64,000 nt of DNA from Bacillota bacterium (GCA_012840925.1 DUVS01000003.1:21552-85551); one strand, 5' to 3'. Numbered from the stretch's first letter, positions 19,656 through 28,250 are shown. Notes: generated by a model from the letters alone, not told the origin. Made by a program: numbers and translations.

Positions 19656-19970
19656 TTAATTTTGCAGTTTAATCTCAATATCGACTCCAGCAGGTAAATC
19701 TAAGCGCATCAATGCATCAACCGTTTTGGGGTTTGGTTCCAGAATATCAATCAAACGCTTGTGAGTGCGCATCTCGAACTGCTCCCGTGAATCTTTGTGA
19801 ATATGAACCGAACGCAAAACGGTGAATACACTCTTGTCGGTTGGTAAGGGGATTGGCCCGGAAACAGTTGCCCCAGTCCGTCTTGCAGTTTCCACGATCT
19901 TTTCAGCAGAACTATCAAGAATCTTATGATCGAATGCTTTCAAACGAATCCTTACTCTTTGCTTAGCCAT
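19656..19970 (-). CDS. rpsJ: 30S ribosomal protein S10 (NusE)
   Basis: Small-subunit head protein that also acts as NusE in antitermination, 104 residues. The frame is open 18 codons upstream from a TTG, but AAAGGGAGG before the ATG at 19970 and the family N-terminus ([10 protein letters not shown]) fix the start. It is first in the S10 operon, with a structured leader and the tuf terminator upstream. Confidence 0.98.
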   Translation of the reverse strand: MAKQRVRIRLKAFDHKILDSSAEKIVETARRTGATVSGPIPLPTDKSVFTVLRSVHIHKDSREQFEMRTHKRLIDILEPNPKTVDALMRLDLPAGVDIEIKLQN

Positions 19971-20020
19971 TATTTTTCCTCCCTTTCGTCTGATTAGCAG
20001 ACATGCTCCGTAGAAATTCC

Positions 20021-20050
20021 CCAAATTGCGGGCTGACTCCCGAAATCTGG
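20021..20050 (-). promoter_or_regulatory. Stem-loop in the leader between tuf and rpsJ
   Basis: In the transcript, CCAGATT pairs with AATTTGG (one G-T pair) and inner CGGG pairs with CCCG around a 6-nt loop. A second small hairpin, GTCTG / CAGAC, lies at 19988-20002 just before the rpsJ ribosome-binding site. There is no T-run, so these are not terminators. They may stabilise or regulate the S10-operon mRNA, but no known leader family was recognised. Confidence 0.4.
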
Positions 20051-20102
20051 CAACCTCCTACATCATCGCCCAATCTTAACTGTGGATATTAACAGTGAAA
20101 GA

Positions 20103-20123
20103 GTGACCCGGCGACCGGGTCAC
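20103..20123 (-). terminator. Hairpin at the end of tuf
   Basis: A perfect 9-bp GC-rich stem GTGACCCGG / CCGGGTCAC has a 3-base loop and lies 10 bp after the tuf stop. Only a weak T-rich stretch follows on the minus strand. It may partly terminate tuf transcripts or act as a processing site between tuf and the S10 operon. Confidence 0.55.
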
Positions 20124-20132
20124 CTCTTCAAG

Positions 20133-21335
20133 CTACTTCAAAATCTTGGTAACAACTCCGGCACCTACTGTGCGGCCGCCTTCGCGAATAGCAAAACGCA
20201 AGCCTTCTTCCATGGCGATCGGTGTGATCAGTTCAACAGTAAGCCTTACGTTGTCTCCGGGCATGACCATCTCAGTGCCTTCCGGAAGCTTCACAACACC
20301 GGTAACGTCGGTTGTCCTGAAATAGAACTGTGGACGATAGTTGGTGAAGAATGGTGTGTGCCGGCCGCCCTCTTCCTTGGACAGAACGTACACTTCACAC
20401 TCGAAGTTGGTGTGGGGTGTAATTGAACCAGGCTTAGCCAACACTTGGCCTCTTTCAATGCTATCACGGTCCACACCGCGCAGCAGTACACCAATATTGT
20501 CTCCAGCTTCTGCTTGATCAAGCAGCTTGCGGAACATCTCAACACCGGTTGCTACGGTTTCAATGGTTTCATTAGTCAAACCTACGATTTCTACCTTGTC
20601 GTTAACCCTGATGGTACCCCGCTCTACTCTGCCAGTGGCAACTGTACCCCGGCCGGTAATTGTAAATACGTCTTCAACCGGCATCAGGAAAGGTTTGTCC
20701 ACATCCCGTTGAGGAGTCGGGATATACTCATCAACAGATTTGAGCAGTTCATCAATCTTGGCACACCATTCGCCCGGTTCGCCTTTTTCCAGCTCTTCAA
20801 GGGCCTTCAGTGCGCTTCCAGAAATGACAGGAATCTCGTCGCCGGGGAAATCATACTCATTCAAGAGATCCCGGACTTCCATCTCAACCAGTTCCATCAG
20901 TTCCGGGTCATCAACCATGTCAGCCTTGTTCAGCCATACAACGATTGACGGTACGCCTACCTGACGGGCCAGCAGAATGTGCTCCCGAGTTTGGGGCATG
21001 GGGCCGTCTGCAGCGGATACGACCAGAATTGCGCCGTCCATCTGAGCTGCACCGGTAATCATGTTCTTGACATAGTCGGCGTGGCCGGGGCAGTCTACGT
21101 GAGCATAGTGGCGATTGTCGGTTTCATACTCAACGTGTGAAGTATTAATGGTAATACCCCGTTCCCTTTCTTCCGGAGCATTGTCAATTTCTTCGAATTT
21201 CTTGGCTGTTGCTTTGTTTTGACCTGCAAGGTAATAGGTAATTGCTGCTGTGGTAGTAGTCTTGCCGTGGTCAACGTGACCAATGGTTCCCACGTTTACG
21301 TGTGGTTTAGTTCTTTCAAACTTTTGCTTTGCCAT
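20133..21335 (-). CDS. tuf: Elongation factor Tu
   Basis: GTPase that delivers aminoacyl-tRNA to the ribosome, 400 residues. G1 Gly-His-Val-Asp-His-Gly-Lys-Thr, G3 Asp-Cys-Pro-Gly-His and G4 Asn-Lys-Ala-Asp are all present, followed by domains 2 and 3. The inner of two adjacent ATGs is used (Met-Ala-Lys-Gln-Lys-Phe). Downstream is the S10 operon, as for the tuf copy that normally follows fusA. Upstream is not fusA but a small membrane protein and tRNA genes, the setting of the other tuf copy in genomes with two. Confidence 0.99.
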   Translation of the reverse strand: MAKQKFERTKPHVNVGTIGHVDHGKTTTTAAITYYLAGQNKATAKKFEEIDNAPEERERGITINTSHVEYETDNRHYAHVDCPGHADYVKNMITGAAQMDGAILVVSAADGPMPQTREHILLARQVGVPSIVVWLNKADMVDDPELMELVEMEVRDLLNEYDFPGDEIPVISGSALKALEELEKGEPGEWCAKIDELLKSVDEYIPTPQRDVDKPFLMPVEDVFTITGRGTVATGRVERGTIRVNDKVEIVGLTNETIETVATGVEMFRKLLDQAEAGDNIGVLLRGVDRDSIERGQVLAKPGSITPHTNFECEVYVLSKEEGGRHTPFFTNYRPQFYFRTTDVTGVVKLPEGTEMVMPGDNVRLTVELITPIAMEEGLRFAIREGGRTVGAGVVTKILK

Positions 21336-21458
21336 CATTTTTCCTCCTTGCTCACAGATTTACTCAGTCTGATTGCATTTGTTTGCAATGGCTATCAGGA
21401 TTATTCGTGGTTGAGCCCGATTTTCCTGCTTTGGTCAGATCAAACTGCCATTTTTTCT

Positions 21459-21701
21459 CTAATAGAGTACCCCTGCAAAGCCTTTTAATACCCAGCAGTA
21501 AACCGGAATCGCGGCACCAATTATGACCCAAAACCCGATACTTTCCTCAGACTCATGGTCCAAATCGTTTTTCAGCCAGTAGATCTGCACAATGATGCCC
21601 GCCGCGGCAACCAAGATCCCGGCTATCAATACTGGAACTATGATCATCAGCAGCACTACCAGAAGACAGCCGATTGTCAATCCTCCAACAGCAATGCGCA
21701 T
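21459..21701 (-). CDS. Small membrane protein of unknown function
   Basis: An 80-residue protein. The ATG at 21701 has GGAGG eight bases upstream; a longer frame to 21752 has no such site. It has two close hydrophobic stretches at about residues 4-38, a short charged loop rich in Asp/Glu/His (about 43-53), and a hydrophobic C-terminal stretch (about 54-75). This predicts two or three membrane segments. No family was recognised. It lies between the tRNA terminator and tuf, 120 bp upstream of tuf. Confidence 0.65.
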   Translation of the reverse strand: MRIAVGGLTIGCLLVVLLMIIVPVLIAGILVAAAGIIVQIYWLKNDLDHESEESIGFWVIIGAAIPVYCWVLKGFAGVLY

Positions 21702-21776
21702 GGCGATCTCCTCCCGGATCACCATATGCATACAGCCGGTTTCCTGCAACATATGTATTGACAGCTCATATACAAC

Positions 21777-21802
21777 AAAAAAACCCGATGTCGCTCCATC
21801 GG
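21777..21802 (-). terminator. Terminator of the Thr-Tyr-fMet tRNA operon
   Basis: The stem CCGATG / CATCGG (21785-21802) is followed on the minus strand by seven T (21783-21777). It lies 12 bp after the CCA end of tRNA-fMet, so tuf is not simply co-transcribed with the tRNAs. Confidence 0.85.
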
Positions 21803-21814
21803 AACAGAAAAAAC

Positions 21815-21891
<77 letters not shown>

Positions 21892-21900
21892 TCAAGTTGA

Positions 21901-21986
21901 TGGTGGAGGGGACAGGATTCGAACCTGTGAAGGCACAGCCAGCAGATTTACAGTCTGCCCCCTTTGGCCAGCTCGGGAACCCCTCC
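21901..21986 (-). tRNA. tRNA-Tyr (GTA)
   Basis: An 86-nt class II tRNA with a long variable arm. The anticodon loop is CTGTAAA, read as GTA, and CCA is encoded. It is second in the operon, 11 bp after tRNA-Thr. Confidence 0.96.
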
Positions 21987-21997
21987 ACATTGTATAC

Positions 21998-22073
21998 TGG
22001 AGCCGGCGATGGGACTCGAACCCGCAACCTGCTGATTACAAGTCAGCTGCTCTACCAATTGAGCTACACCGGC
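21998..22073 (-). tRNA. tRNA-Thr (TGT)
   Basis: A 76-nt tRNA with anticodon TGT in the loop CTTGTAA and encoded CCA. It is first in the operon, immediately downstream of a consensus promoter. Confidence 0.96.
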
Positions 22074-22087
22074 ATGACACATCAATA

Positions 22088-22116
22088 AATATAACACAGA
22101 TAAAATCCTTTGTCAA
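22088..22116 (-). promoter_or_regulatory. Sigma-A promoter of the tRNA operon
   Basis: Minus strand: TTGACA (22116-22111), 17-bp spacer, TATATT (22093-22088). It lies between the sigH stop and tRNA-Thr, so the tRNA genes are transcribed independently of sigH. Confidence 0.85.
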
Positions 22117-22124
22117 CAGCTATT

Positions 22125-22772
22125 CTATTCCTGTTCCCGCTTTTCCAGATAACGTTCCAGTTTCCTTTTTACGCGCTGCAGTGCATTATCGATAGATTTT
22201 ACATGCCGCGACAGGTCATTGGCTATTTCTTGATAGCTCTTGCCTTCTAAATAAAACATCAGGACTTTCCACTCAAGATCGCTGAGAAACTCACTCATCT
22301 TGTTTTCAATGTCGTTGAACTCTTCCTTACTGATTACCAGTTCTTCCGGATCAGTCACTTTCGATCCGGAAATAATGTCCAGCAAAGTGCGATCTGATTC
22401 TTCATCGTAGATAGGCCGGTTCAAAGAAACATAGGAATTCAACGGGATATGCTTTTGCCTGGTTGCGGTCTTGATGGCAGTAATAATCTGACGTGTGATG
22501 CATAGTTCAGCAAAAGCTCGAAAGGATGCCAGTTTGTCAGGGCGAAAATCGCGAATAGCCTTGTATAATCCGATCATTCCTTCCTGGATAATGTCCTCGC
22601 GATCAGCTCCGATCAGAAAATAGGAACGAGCTTTGGCTCTGACGAAATTACGATACTTGTTGATCAGGTATTCGAGCGCAACATCATTGCTGTTACGGGC
22701 GTGTTCTACAACCTCTTCGTCGTTCATGGTGTCATAGTCATATATATAATCCTTTTGTGCATTAGCACTCAA
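22125..22772 (-). CDS. sigH: RNA polymerase sigma-H factor (sporulation/transition state)
   Basis: Sigma-70-family factor that in Bacillota directs early sporulation genes. It has 215 residues. Region 2 contains Asp-Ile-Ile-Gln-Glu-Gly-Met-Ile-Gly-Leu-Tyr-Lys-Ala-Ile, and region 4 helix-turn-helix contains Ser-Tyr-Gln-Glu-Ile-Ala. The start is a TTG with GGAGG eight bases upstream. It has its own consensus promoter and follows rlmB. The NYN-domain gene yacP, often between rlmB and sigH, is absent. Confidence 0.95.
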   Translation of the reverse strand: MSANAQKDYIYDYDTMNDEEVVEHARNSNDVALEYLINKYRNFVRAKARSYFLIGADREDIIQEGMIGLYKAIRDFRPDKLASFRAFAELCITRQIITAIKTATRQKHIPLNSYVSLNRPIYDEESDRTLLDIISGSKVTDPEELVISKEEFNDIENKMSEFLSDLEWKVLMFYLEGKSYQEIANDLSRHVKSIDNALQRVKRKLERYLEKREQE

Positions 22773-22882
22773 CTATATCGCCTCCATCTGGATTCCCATC
22801 TTCCAGAGGGTTCCAAGCTTGAGAGATGCCCGAGAGCCCCACTGTCACGCCATCTTACCAACTTGTCCACTAACATGTGTTC

Positions 22883-22911
22883 ATTATACACTATTGCTAC
22901 TATAGCGTCAA
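22883..22911 (-). promoter_or_regulatory. Sigma-A promoter of sigH
   Basis: Minus strand: TTGACG (22911-22906), 17-bp spacer, TATAAT (22888-22883). It lies about 110 bp before the TTG start. The intervening leader shows no recognised riboswitch. Confidence 0.85.
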
Positions 22912-22953
22912 GCAATTGAGAGCGGCGTTTAGCTCGACATTTTGTAGGGCTTT

Positions 22954-23691
22954 CTACTGTTGGTGCCTCTGTTTGGCAATTTCGTAAAGCAAAATCCCCC
23001 CTGCGACTGCAGCATTAAGGGATGATATAGAGCCATACAGAGGAATCCGCACCAGAAAATCGCATGTTTCCTTGACCAGCCGCGGCAGACCACTGCCCTC
23101 ACCACCAATGACAAGGGCAATGGGCAGATTCAGATTCTGCTGATAACAGACTTCGCCATCCATATCAGCGCCGACAATCCAGCATCCGGCACGTTTCAAC
23201 TCTTCGAGGGCAGAAGTTACATTGGTGACACGCGCTATGGGCATATGGGCCACAGCCCCCGCTGATACCTTCGCCACCACCGGGGTGATCGATGCCGCCC
23301 GGTGCTTAGGAATGATCACTCCACTGACACCGCAGACCTCGGCACTGCGAATTAGTGAACCAAGATTGTGGGGATCCTGAATTCCAGCCAGGACCAGGAA
23401 GAACTTAGACTTGTCCATTGCTAACAAGTCATACAGTTCTAGATAGCTGACAGGAGCGACCCGGGCAGCTATTCCCTGGTGATTCCCGGTTGGGCTGATT
23501 GAATCAAGGAAACTAGGCCGCACCGTTTTTACCGGGATATTGCTGTCTTTCGCAAGCTGTAGGATTTTCCGGACTGATCCATGCCTGCTGCCGGAAGCAA
23601 CAAAAAGCTGATTAATGGCTTGTCCAGAACGAAACAACTCCATTACCGGCTGACGGCCTACTACAATATCGGTGTAATCTTGTTTTTCCAT
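22954..23691 (-). CDS. rlmB: 23S rRNA (guanosine-2'-O-)-methyltransferase RlmB, TrmH/SpoU family
   Basis: SPOUT methyltransferase of about 245 residues. A short N-terminal substrate-binding domain (to about residue 80) is followed by the knotted catalytic domain, with motifs Asn-Leu-Gly-Ser-Leu-Ile-Arg-Ser-Ala and Gly-Gly-Glu-Gly-Ser-Gly-Leu. It is expected to methylate G2251 of 23S rRNA; some family members act on other RNAs. The start is set at the ATG giving Met-Glu-Lys-Gln. The gene lies a few bases after mrnC, the usual cysS-mrnC-rlmB order. Confidence 0.92.
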   Translation of the reverse strand: MEKQDYTDIVVGRQPVMELFRSGQAINQLFVASGSRHGSVRKILQLAKDSNIPVKTVRPSFLDSISPTGNHQGIAARVAPVSYLELYDLLAMDKSKFFLVLAGIQDPHNLGSLIRSAEVCGVSGVIIPKHRAASITPVVAKVSAGAVAHMPIARVTNVTSALEELKRAGCWIVGADMDGEVCYQQNLNLPIALVIGGEGSGLPRLVKETCDFLVRIPLYGSISSLNAAVAGGILLYEIAKQRHQQ

Positions 23692-23703
23692 CGCAAACAC
23701 CCT

Positions 23704-24096
23704 TTACTCAACGGGTTCGATTAAAGCCAGCAGTTCCTGAAGGCGCTGAATTTCGCCAGCCAGGTATAAATATCCAAGCAATGCTTCAAAGCCTGTGCTG
23801 CGCCGATAAGCCGCCAAATCTACATGCCGGGGCACCTTGCCTTTGGCATTGCGCCCGCGGCGCATGATCTGAGCTTCTTTTTCAGTCAAATGAGGCTGCA
23901 GCACTGCCAGGAACTCTGACTGACTGGCTGCAGCCACATAACGGACTGCACGTTCGTGAAGCTGATGGACAGTATGAAACTGAGCGCTCAGCCGCAGTCG
24001 GACATACAGTTCGAACACTGCATCACCAATATAGGCCAAAACCAAGGGCGGCAGCAATTCAGGATTGGGTAACTGCTCTTGTTTATAGACGGTCAT
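23704..24096 (-). CDS. mrnC: Mini-ribonuclease III
   Basis: Homodimeric RNase III-like nuclease without a dsRNA-binding domain, which matures 23S rRNA in Bacillus. It has 130 residues. The catalytic-domain signature Tyr-Ile-Gly-Asp-Ala-Val-Phe-Glu at about residues 22-29 is present. Its start overlaps the cysS stop by 4 bp. Confidence 0.95.
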   Translation of the reverse strand: MTVYKQEQLPNPELLPPLVLAYIGDAVFELYVRLRLSAQFHTVHQLHERAVRYVAAASQSEFLAVLQPHLTEKEAQIMRRGRNAKGKVPRHVDLAAYRRSTGFEALLGYLYLAGEIQRLQELLALIEPVE

Positions 24097-25526
24097 GATC
24101 TAATTTTCCACCTCGGACCCTGGGGTGTATCCTCAATAACAACATTCAACTCAGCTAAACGGTCCCGAATGCGATCGGCCAATTGATAATGCTTCTGACT
24201 GCGCAGTTCGGTCCGAAGTTCCAAAAGCAGATCCAGCAAAGGTTCACTTAAGCCGGACAGCTTGTGTTCGTCCGTTTTGATTATACCAAAAATACCGCCG
24301 GCAAGTGTGGCGAAGAGCTGATACGCCTGGTATAAAGCATAATCGGCCGATGCCTTGTGGTCCAGCTTGGCAATATAAGCGTTGACCTGGTGCAGCAGAT
24401 CAAACAAAACTCCAATCGCCAAAGCTGTGTTAAAATCATCATCCATGGCAGCGGTAAATCTGGCTTCTCCCTGCCGGATCGCCTCGGCCAAAGCGGCTGC
24501 ATCTCCAGACAGCGGTTCCGGCTCAATCTTAGCTTTATCAACCATTTTAGCCAGGACATTGACACAATCATTCAAGCGCTGCCAGCCGCGGCTGACTTCA
24601 TCAAGTTTCTGATCGTGAAACTCTAGCTCAGAGCGGTAATGGTTTGACAGGATGAAAAAGCGGATCAGTTCTTTCGGGTATGCCTTCAAAATTTCCTTTA
24701 CAGTAACGATGTTGCCGAGTGATTTGGACATTTTCTCCTGCTTGAGATTGATCATCCCATTGTGCAGCCAGTACTTGGCCAGCGGTTTGCCGGTAGCCCC
24801 TTCTGATTGGGCAATCTCATTTTCATGATGGGGGAAAATCAAATCACAACCGCCCCCGTGAAAGTCAAACTCGGGACCGAGATACTTGTAGGACAGTGCC
24901 GAGCACTCAATATGCCAGCCAGGTCTGCCTTTGCCCCAGGGACTGTCCCAGGCTGGTTCATTAGGCTTGGCTTTCTTCCACAGTGCAAAGTCGAGGGGGT
25001 GTTTCTTATCGGGATCCACCTCGAAGCGAGTCCCAGCCTGGAGCTGTTCTATTTTTTGATTTGACAGCTTACCGTATTCCGGGAAACTCAAAACGCTGTA
25101 AAATACATTGCCATTGACGACATAAGCATGGCCCCGCTCAATCAAACGTTCAATCAGGGTTATGATATCTGGAATGTGCTCAGTCACTTTCGGATACAGA
25201 TCTGCCCGTGCCACACCAAGGGCATCCATGCTCTCAAGGTATTCATTACTGTAGTGAGCCGCCAATTGGACCGGATCCACCTCTAGCTCTTGAGCACGGT
25301 TAATAATCTTGTCGTCAATATCTGTGAAGTTTTGAACGTGAAAAGTCTGATAACCCCGGTAATGCAAATACTTCTTGATTACATCCCATACCACACTGGG
25401 CCGGGCATGGCCCAAATGGGTATCGCTATAGGGAGTGACACCGCAGACATAGATCCCGATTGCTTCCCCGCTGCCTGTCAGCTTTTCTTTCTTTCCTGTC
25501 AATGTATTGTAAATGTAGATGGGCAT
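24093..25526 (-). CDS. cysS: Cysteinyl-tRNA synthetase
   Basis: Class I synthetase that charges tRNA-Cys, 477 residues. The HIGH-type motif appears as His-Leu-Gly-His, and KMSKS as Lys-Met-Ser-Lys-Ser. The zinc-ligand cysteine (Cys-Gly-Val-Thr-Pro) near residue 28 is present. It is second in the T-box-controlled cysE-cysS unit, 26 bp after cysE. Confidence 0.97.
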   Translation of the reverse strand: MPIYIYNTLTGKKEKLTGSGEAIGIYVCGVTPYSDTHLGHARPSVVWDVIKKYLHYRGYQTFHVQNFTDIDDKIINRAQELEVDPVQLAAHYSNEYLESMDALGVARADLYPKVTEHIPDIITLIERLIERGHAYVVNGNVFYSVLSFPEYGKLSNQKIEQLQAGTRFEVDPDKKHPLDFALWKKAKPNEPAWDSPWGKGRPGWHIECSALSYKYLGPEFDFHGGGCDLIFPHHENEIAQSEGATGKPLAKYWLHNGMINLKQEKMSKSLGNIVTVKEILKAYPKELIRFFILSNHYRSELEFHDQKLDEVSRGWQRLNDCVNVLAKMVDKAKIEPEPLSGDAAALAEAIRQGEARFTAAMDDDFNTALAIGVLFDLLHQVNAYIAKLDHKASADYALYQAYQLFATLAGGIFGIIKTDEHKLSGLSEPLLDLLLELRTELRSQKHYQLADRIRDRLAELNVVIEDTPQGPRWKIRS

Positions 25527-25552
25527 CGCTTCACCTTCTCCATGTTCATTTG

Positions 25553-26227
25553 CTATGATACATTAGTCTGCTGCAGTTCAACCAGTGATTGCAGCTTGGC
25601 AATTCTCTCCTCGAGCATTCCAATCCGTTCCATCATGGCAGTCACTTGCTGTCTGCACGGGTCAGGTACGTTGGCATGATCCAGTTTATCTACCCTCTGG
25701 CCATCACGAACCACAACCTTGGCCGGGACTCCCACCACCGTTGAATTTGGCGGGACACTGTTGAGTACCACAGCACCGGCTCCAACCCGGGCGTTCTCTC
25801 CAACTGTAAATGAACCCAAAACCATGGCACCGCATGCTATCACGGCACCTTGCTCAATGGTGGGGTGGCGTTTACCTTTTTCCTTGCCAGTTCCACCCAG
25901 GACTACCCCTTGATACAAGGTCACATTGTCTTTTATCACTGTAGTTTCGCCAATAACGACCCCCATACCATGGTCAATAAACACACCACGGCCAATCTGG
26001 GCACCGGGATGGATCTCAATGCCGGTGAAAAACCGGTTGAGATGGCTGATGATCCGGCCCAGAAGCTTGAGGTTGTGGCGATGAAGCCAATGGGCAATAC
26101 GATGAACTTCAAGGGCATGCAATCCGGGATAGGTAAGGATGATCTCCAGGGTATTGCGTGCCGCCGGGTCTCTCTCTCTGATAGCTTGAATGTCTTTGCG
26201 GATGGTATCGATGATGTTTCTAAACAT
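25553..26227 (-). CDS. cysE: Serine O-acetyltransferase
   Basis: Makes O-acetylserine, the first step of cysteine synthesis. It has 224 residues, with an N-terminal helical domain and a left-handed beta-helix of hexapeptide repeats (about residues 65-170). The catalytic His and Asp lie in the Asp-His-Gly-Met-Gly segment. The C-terminal tail is longer than the core and ends in a predicted coiled coil (Met-Glu-Arg-Ile-Gly...). It is first in a unit preceded by a T-box leader. Confidence 0.95.
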   Translation of the reverse strand: MFRNIIDTIRKDIQAIRERDPAARNTLEIILTYPGLHALEVHRIAHWLHRHNLKLLGRIISHLNRFFTGIEIHPGAQIGRGVFIDHGMGVVIGETTVIKDNVTLYQGVVLGGTGKEKGKRHPTIEQGAVIACGAMVLGSFTVGENARVGAGAVVLNSVPPNSTVVGVPAKVVVRDGQRVDKLDHANVPDPCRQQVTAMMERIGMLEERIAKLQSLVELQQTNVS

Positions 26228-26259
26228 TGTATACCTCCTTCCTCAAGACAACATTGAAC

Positions 26260-26551
26260 AAAAAACCCTCAACTCTTGGACAGAGACGAGGGTTCGCGGT
26301 TCCACTCTGTTTCCTGATTGCATAGAGTTCTTACAAAAGCAGATCTGTATGCAATCAGGCACTTGGTGTGTAGTAACGAACACAACCCGGCCAGGCCTAC
26401 TTCAGGTTCAGCCTGGCAGATCAAGGGCGCATTTCGACTTACCTGCCCATAAGGTGCTTCCAGCCAGCGGCACCTACTCTCTGGATGGGCGCTGATAAAC
26501 CTACTTCATCCCTATCATCTCTTTTAGTATCTGCTTTTCTTGGTTATGCTA
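26260..26551 (-). promoter_or_regulatory. T-box leader (cysteine) upstream of cysE-cysS
   Basis: On the minus strand the conserved T-box AGAGTGGAACCGCG lies at 26308-26295. It is followed by a terminator with stem ACCCTC / GAGGGT (26293-26265) and a T-run (26264-26260). In stem I, GCCCAT pairs with ATGGGC, and the specifier loop reads GAAATGCGCC with TGC (Cys) at 26431-26429. Uncharged tRNA-Cys should favour the antiterminator and switch on cysE, cysS and perhaps mrnC and rlmB. This region, together with the promoter, fills the gap between cysE and 26,625. Confidence 0.93.
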
Positions 26552-26557
26552 ACATAT

Positions 26558-26586
26558 ATTATAGCGGGTAACCTGAGTGCTGTCAA
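26558..26586 (-). promoter_or_regulatory. Sigma-A promoter of the cysE T-box unit
   Basis: Minus strand: TTGACA (26586-26581), 17-bp spacer, TATAAT (26563-26558). This is a full consensus promoter placed just before the start of T-box stem I. Confidence 0.9.
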
Positions 26587-26624
26587 TCAATGGACAATCC
26601 GCTGTTTTAACCAGGAGGCGGGGC

Positions 26625-26999
26625 ATGAATAAGCAGATTATCAACAGGTTGATTTGGGTATTGCTGATCGTTGTCATTGCCGTAAGCAGCATATTATGGG
26701 GAATCAGGCATCAAAAACGAAGCTCAACTCCTGAAGCCGTCGTTCAGCAGGTCAAAAGCATTAAAAACCCTCTGCCAAATCTGGAGATTCTGGATGCGGT
26801 CTGGGCCGGCAGCCGCATTGTAACCCAAGTCCAGTATACCGGCCCGGATGCACAAGCACCCCAAGCCCCCTTTGAGTGGCATCAGCTGGCTCAGAGCTGC
26901 GCAGAGCAAATCCACCTGGAATTGAACCAAAAGCATACCATCGAGGTCCAGCTGTTTCACAACTTCGAGTTTCGTGCTGTATCAGTCGCTGGCTTATGA
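26625..26999 (+). CDS. Membrane-anchored protein of unknown function
   Basis: A 124-residue protein. The ATG at 26625 follows AGGAGG. Residues about 7-26 form one hydrophobic N-terminal membrane anchor, then a basic stretch and a soluble domain of about 90 residues. No known domain was recognised. The domain could be a small extracytoplasmic sensor or lipid/wall-associated module. It is divergent from the cysE promoter, and its stop overlaps the ispDF stop region by 6 bp on the opposite strand. Confidence 0.6.
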   Translation: MNKQIINRLIWVLLIVVIAVSSILWGIRHQKRSSTPEAVVQQVKSIKNPLPNLEILDAVWAGSRIVTQVQYTGPDAQAPQAPFEWHQLAQSCAEQIHLELNQKHTIEVQLFHNFEFRAVSVAGL

Positions 27000-28199
27000 G
27001 CGTTTGCTGAATACAGCAGCCGTAGCTAAGGCTGCAATTCCCTCTCCGCGGCCGCAGAAGCCCAACCCTTCCGTGGTTGTGGCTTTGACGTTAACCCGCT
27101 CCACACCGATCTGCATCGTTTGAGCCAGGTTGCGCTCCATCTGTTCAATGTATCCTGCCAGTTTGGGGCGCTGGGCCACAATCACCAGATCAATATTGCC
27201 AATCAAATAGTCAAGCTCATCCAGCTTCGCCCTTACCTGCCTAAGCAGTTCCAAACTGGAAATACCTTTGTAACGTGGATCCGTATCAGGAAAATGCCTG
27301 CCGATATCTCCCAACCGCGCTGCCCCCAAAAGAGCATCCATCAGGGCATGGGCCGCCACATCCGCATCAGAGTGGCCATCGAGGCCTAGGGGATAGTCGA
27401 TTTGGACACCTGCCAGAACTAAAGGCCGATTGCTGACTAAGCGATGCACATCATAGCCAATTCCGGTTCGAACCGTCTGGCTGCCTGAATCCCTGCTTGT
27501 ATCCATTGCATCAACCTCGCTCTGCTTGTTTAGAACTGCAGCGGCAATGACCAGATCTTCCGCCGTAGTAATCTTGATGTTGCTGTAACTGCCAGGAATC
27601 AGCTTTACTTTAACACCCAGCAGTTCCACCAAACTGCAATCATCTGTAACCTCCCAGTTCTCGCTCTCTGCCCGGGAGTATGCATCTTTAATCAGCTGAT
27701 AGCTAAACACCTGGGGAGTCTGGATCGCCCACAGGTTTGAGCGAGGTGGTGTGTCCACCACAAACCGGTGGTCATCAACAAGCTTGATCGTATCCTTGAC
27801 AGGAACAGCAACACCTACCGCCTGATACTGCTGCACCGCATTGTAGGCGGCGGCAATGGTCTGATGATCAATCAAGGGCCTGGCTGCATCGTGAACAAAA
27901 ACCCAGCCCACACCTGACGACAAAGCGGCAAGCCCGGCAGCAACTGAATCCTGCCGCCTCTGGCCTCCGATTGCCAGTTTAACATCTTTGATCTGCCACA
28001 GTTCAAGCATAGCCCGAATCTCTTCCCAGTCCTCCGCCCTAGCAGCGATGATAATCTCCTTGATCCAGGGATGTACTGTAAATGCCTTTATGCTGCGAAT
28101 CAAGATCGGAATCCCCTCTAAAGGCAGCAGGACTTTGTTTTTGCCAAGGCCCATCCGTTCACCACTGCCGGCAGCTGCAATGATTACCCCTGCTCCCAC
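26994..28199 (-). CDS. ispDF: Bifunctional IspD-IspF (MEP isoprenoid pathway)
   Basis: A 401-residue fusion. The N-terminal IspD half (residues 1-230) is a cytidylyltransferase making CDP-methylerythritol, with Ala-Ala-Gly-Ser-Gly-Glu-Arg-Met-Gly and Val-His-Asp-Ala-Ala-Arg-Pro. A short linker follows. The C-terminal IspF half (244-401) makes the cyclodiphosphate, with Gly-Ile-Gly-Tyr-Asp-Val-His metal ligands and Gly-His-Ser-Asp-Ala-Asp. The start is GTG after AAAGGGG. In Bacillus the two are separate adjacent genes; here they are fused in frame. Confidence 0.95.
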   Translation of the reverse strand: MGAGVIIAAAGSGERMGLGKNKVLLPLEGIPILIRSIKAFTVHPWIKEIIIAARAEDWEEIRAMLELWQIKDVKLAIGGQRRQDSVAAGLAALSSGVGWVFVHDAARPLIDHQTIAAAYNAVQQYQAVGVAVPVKDTIKLVDDHRFVVDTPPRSNLWAIQTPQVFSYQLIKDAYSRAESENWEVTDDCSLVELLGVKVKLIPGSYSNIKITTAEDLVIAAAVLNKQSEVDAMDTSRDSGSQTVRTGIGYDVHRLVSNRPLVLAGVQIDYPLGLDGHSDADVAAHALMDALLGAARLGDIGRHFPDTDPRYKGISSLELLRQVRAKLDELDYLIGNIDLVIVAQRPKLAGYIEQMERNLAQTMQIGVERVNVKATTTEGLGFCGRGEGIAALATAAVFSKRS

Positions 28200-28221
28200 C
28201 GTTTCACCCCTTTATAAAATG

Positions 28222-28243
28222 AGCCCGGCGGATTCACCGGGCT
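28222..28243 (-). terminator. Weak hairpin between the PIN/TRAM gene and ispDF
   Basis: AGCCCGG pairs with CCGGGCT around an 8-nt loop, followed by ATTTTATAAA on the minus strand. The T-run is short, so this may attenuate rather than fully terminate. Confidence 0.45.
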
Positions 28244-28250
28244 ATCGAAT

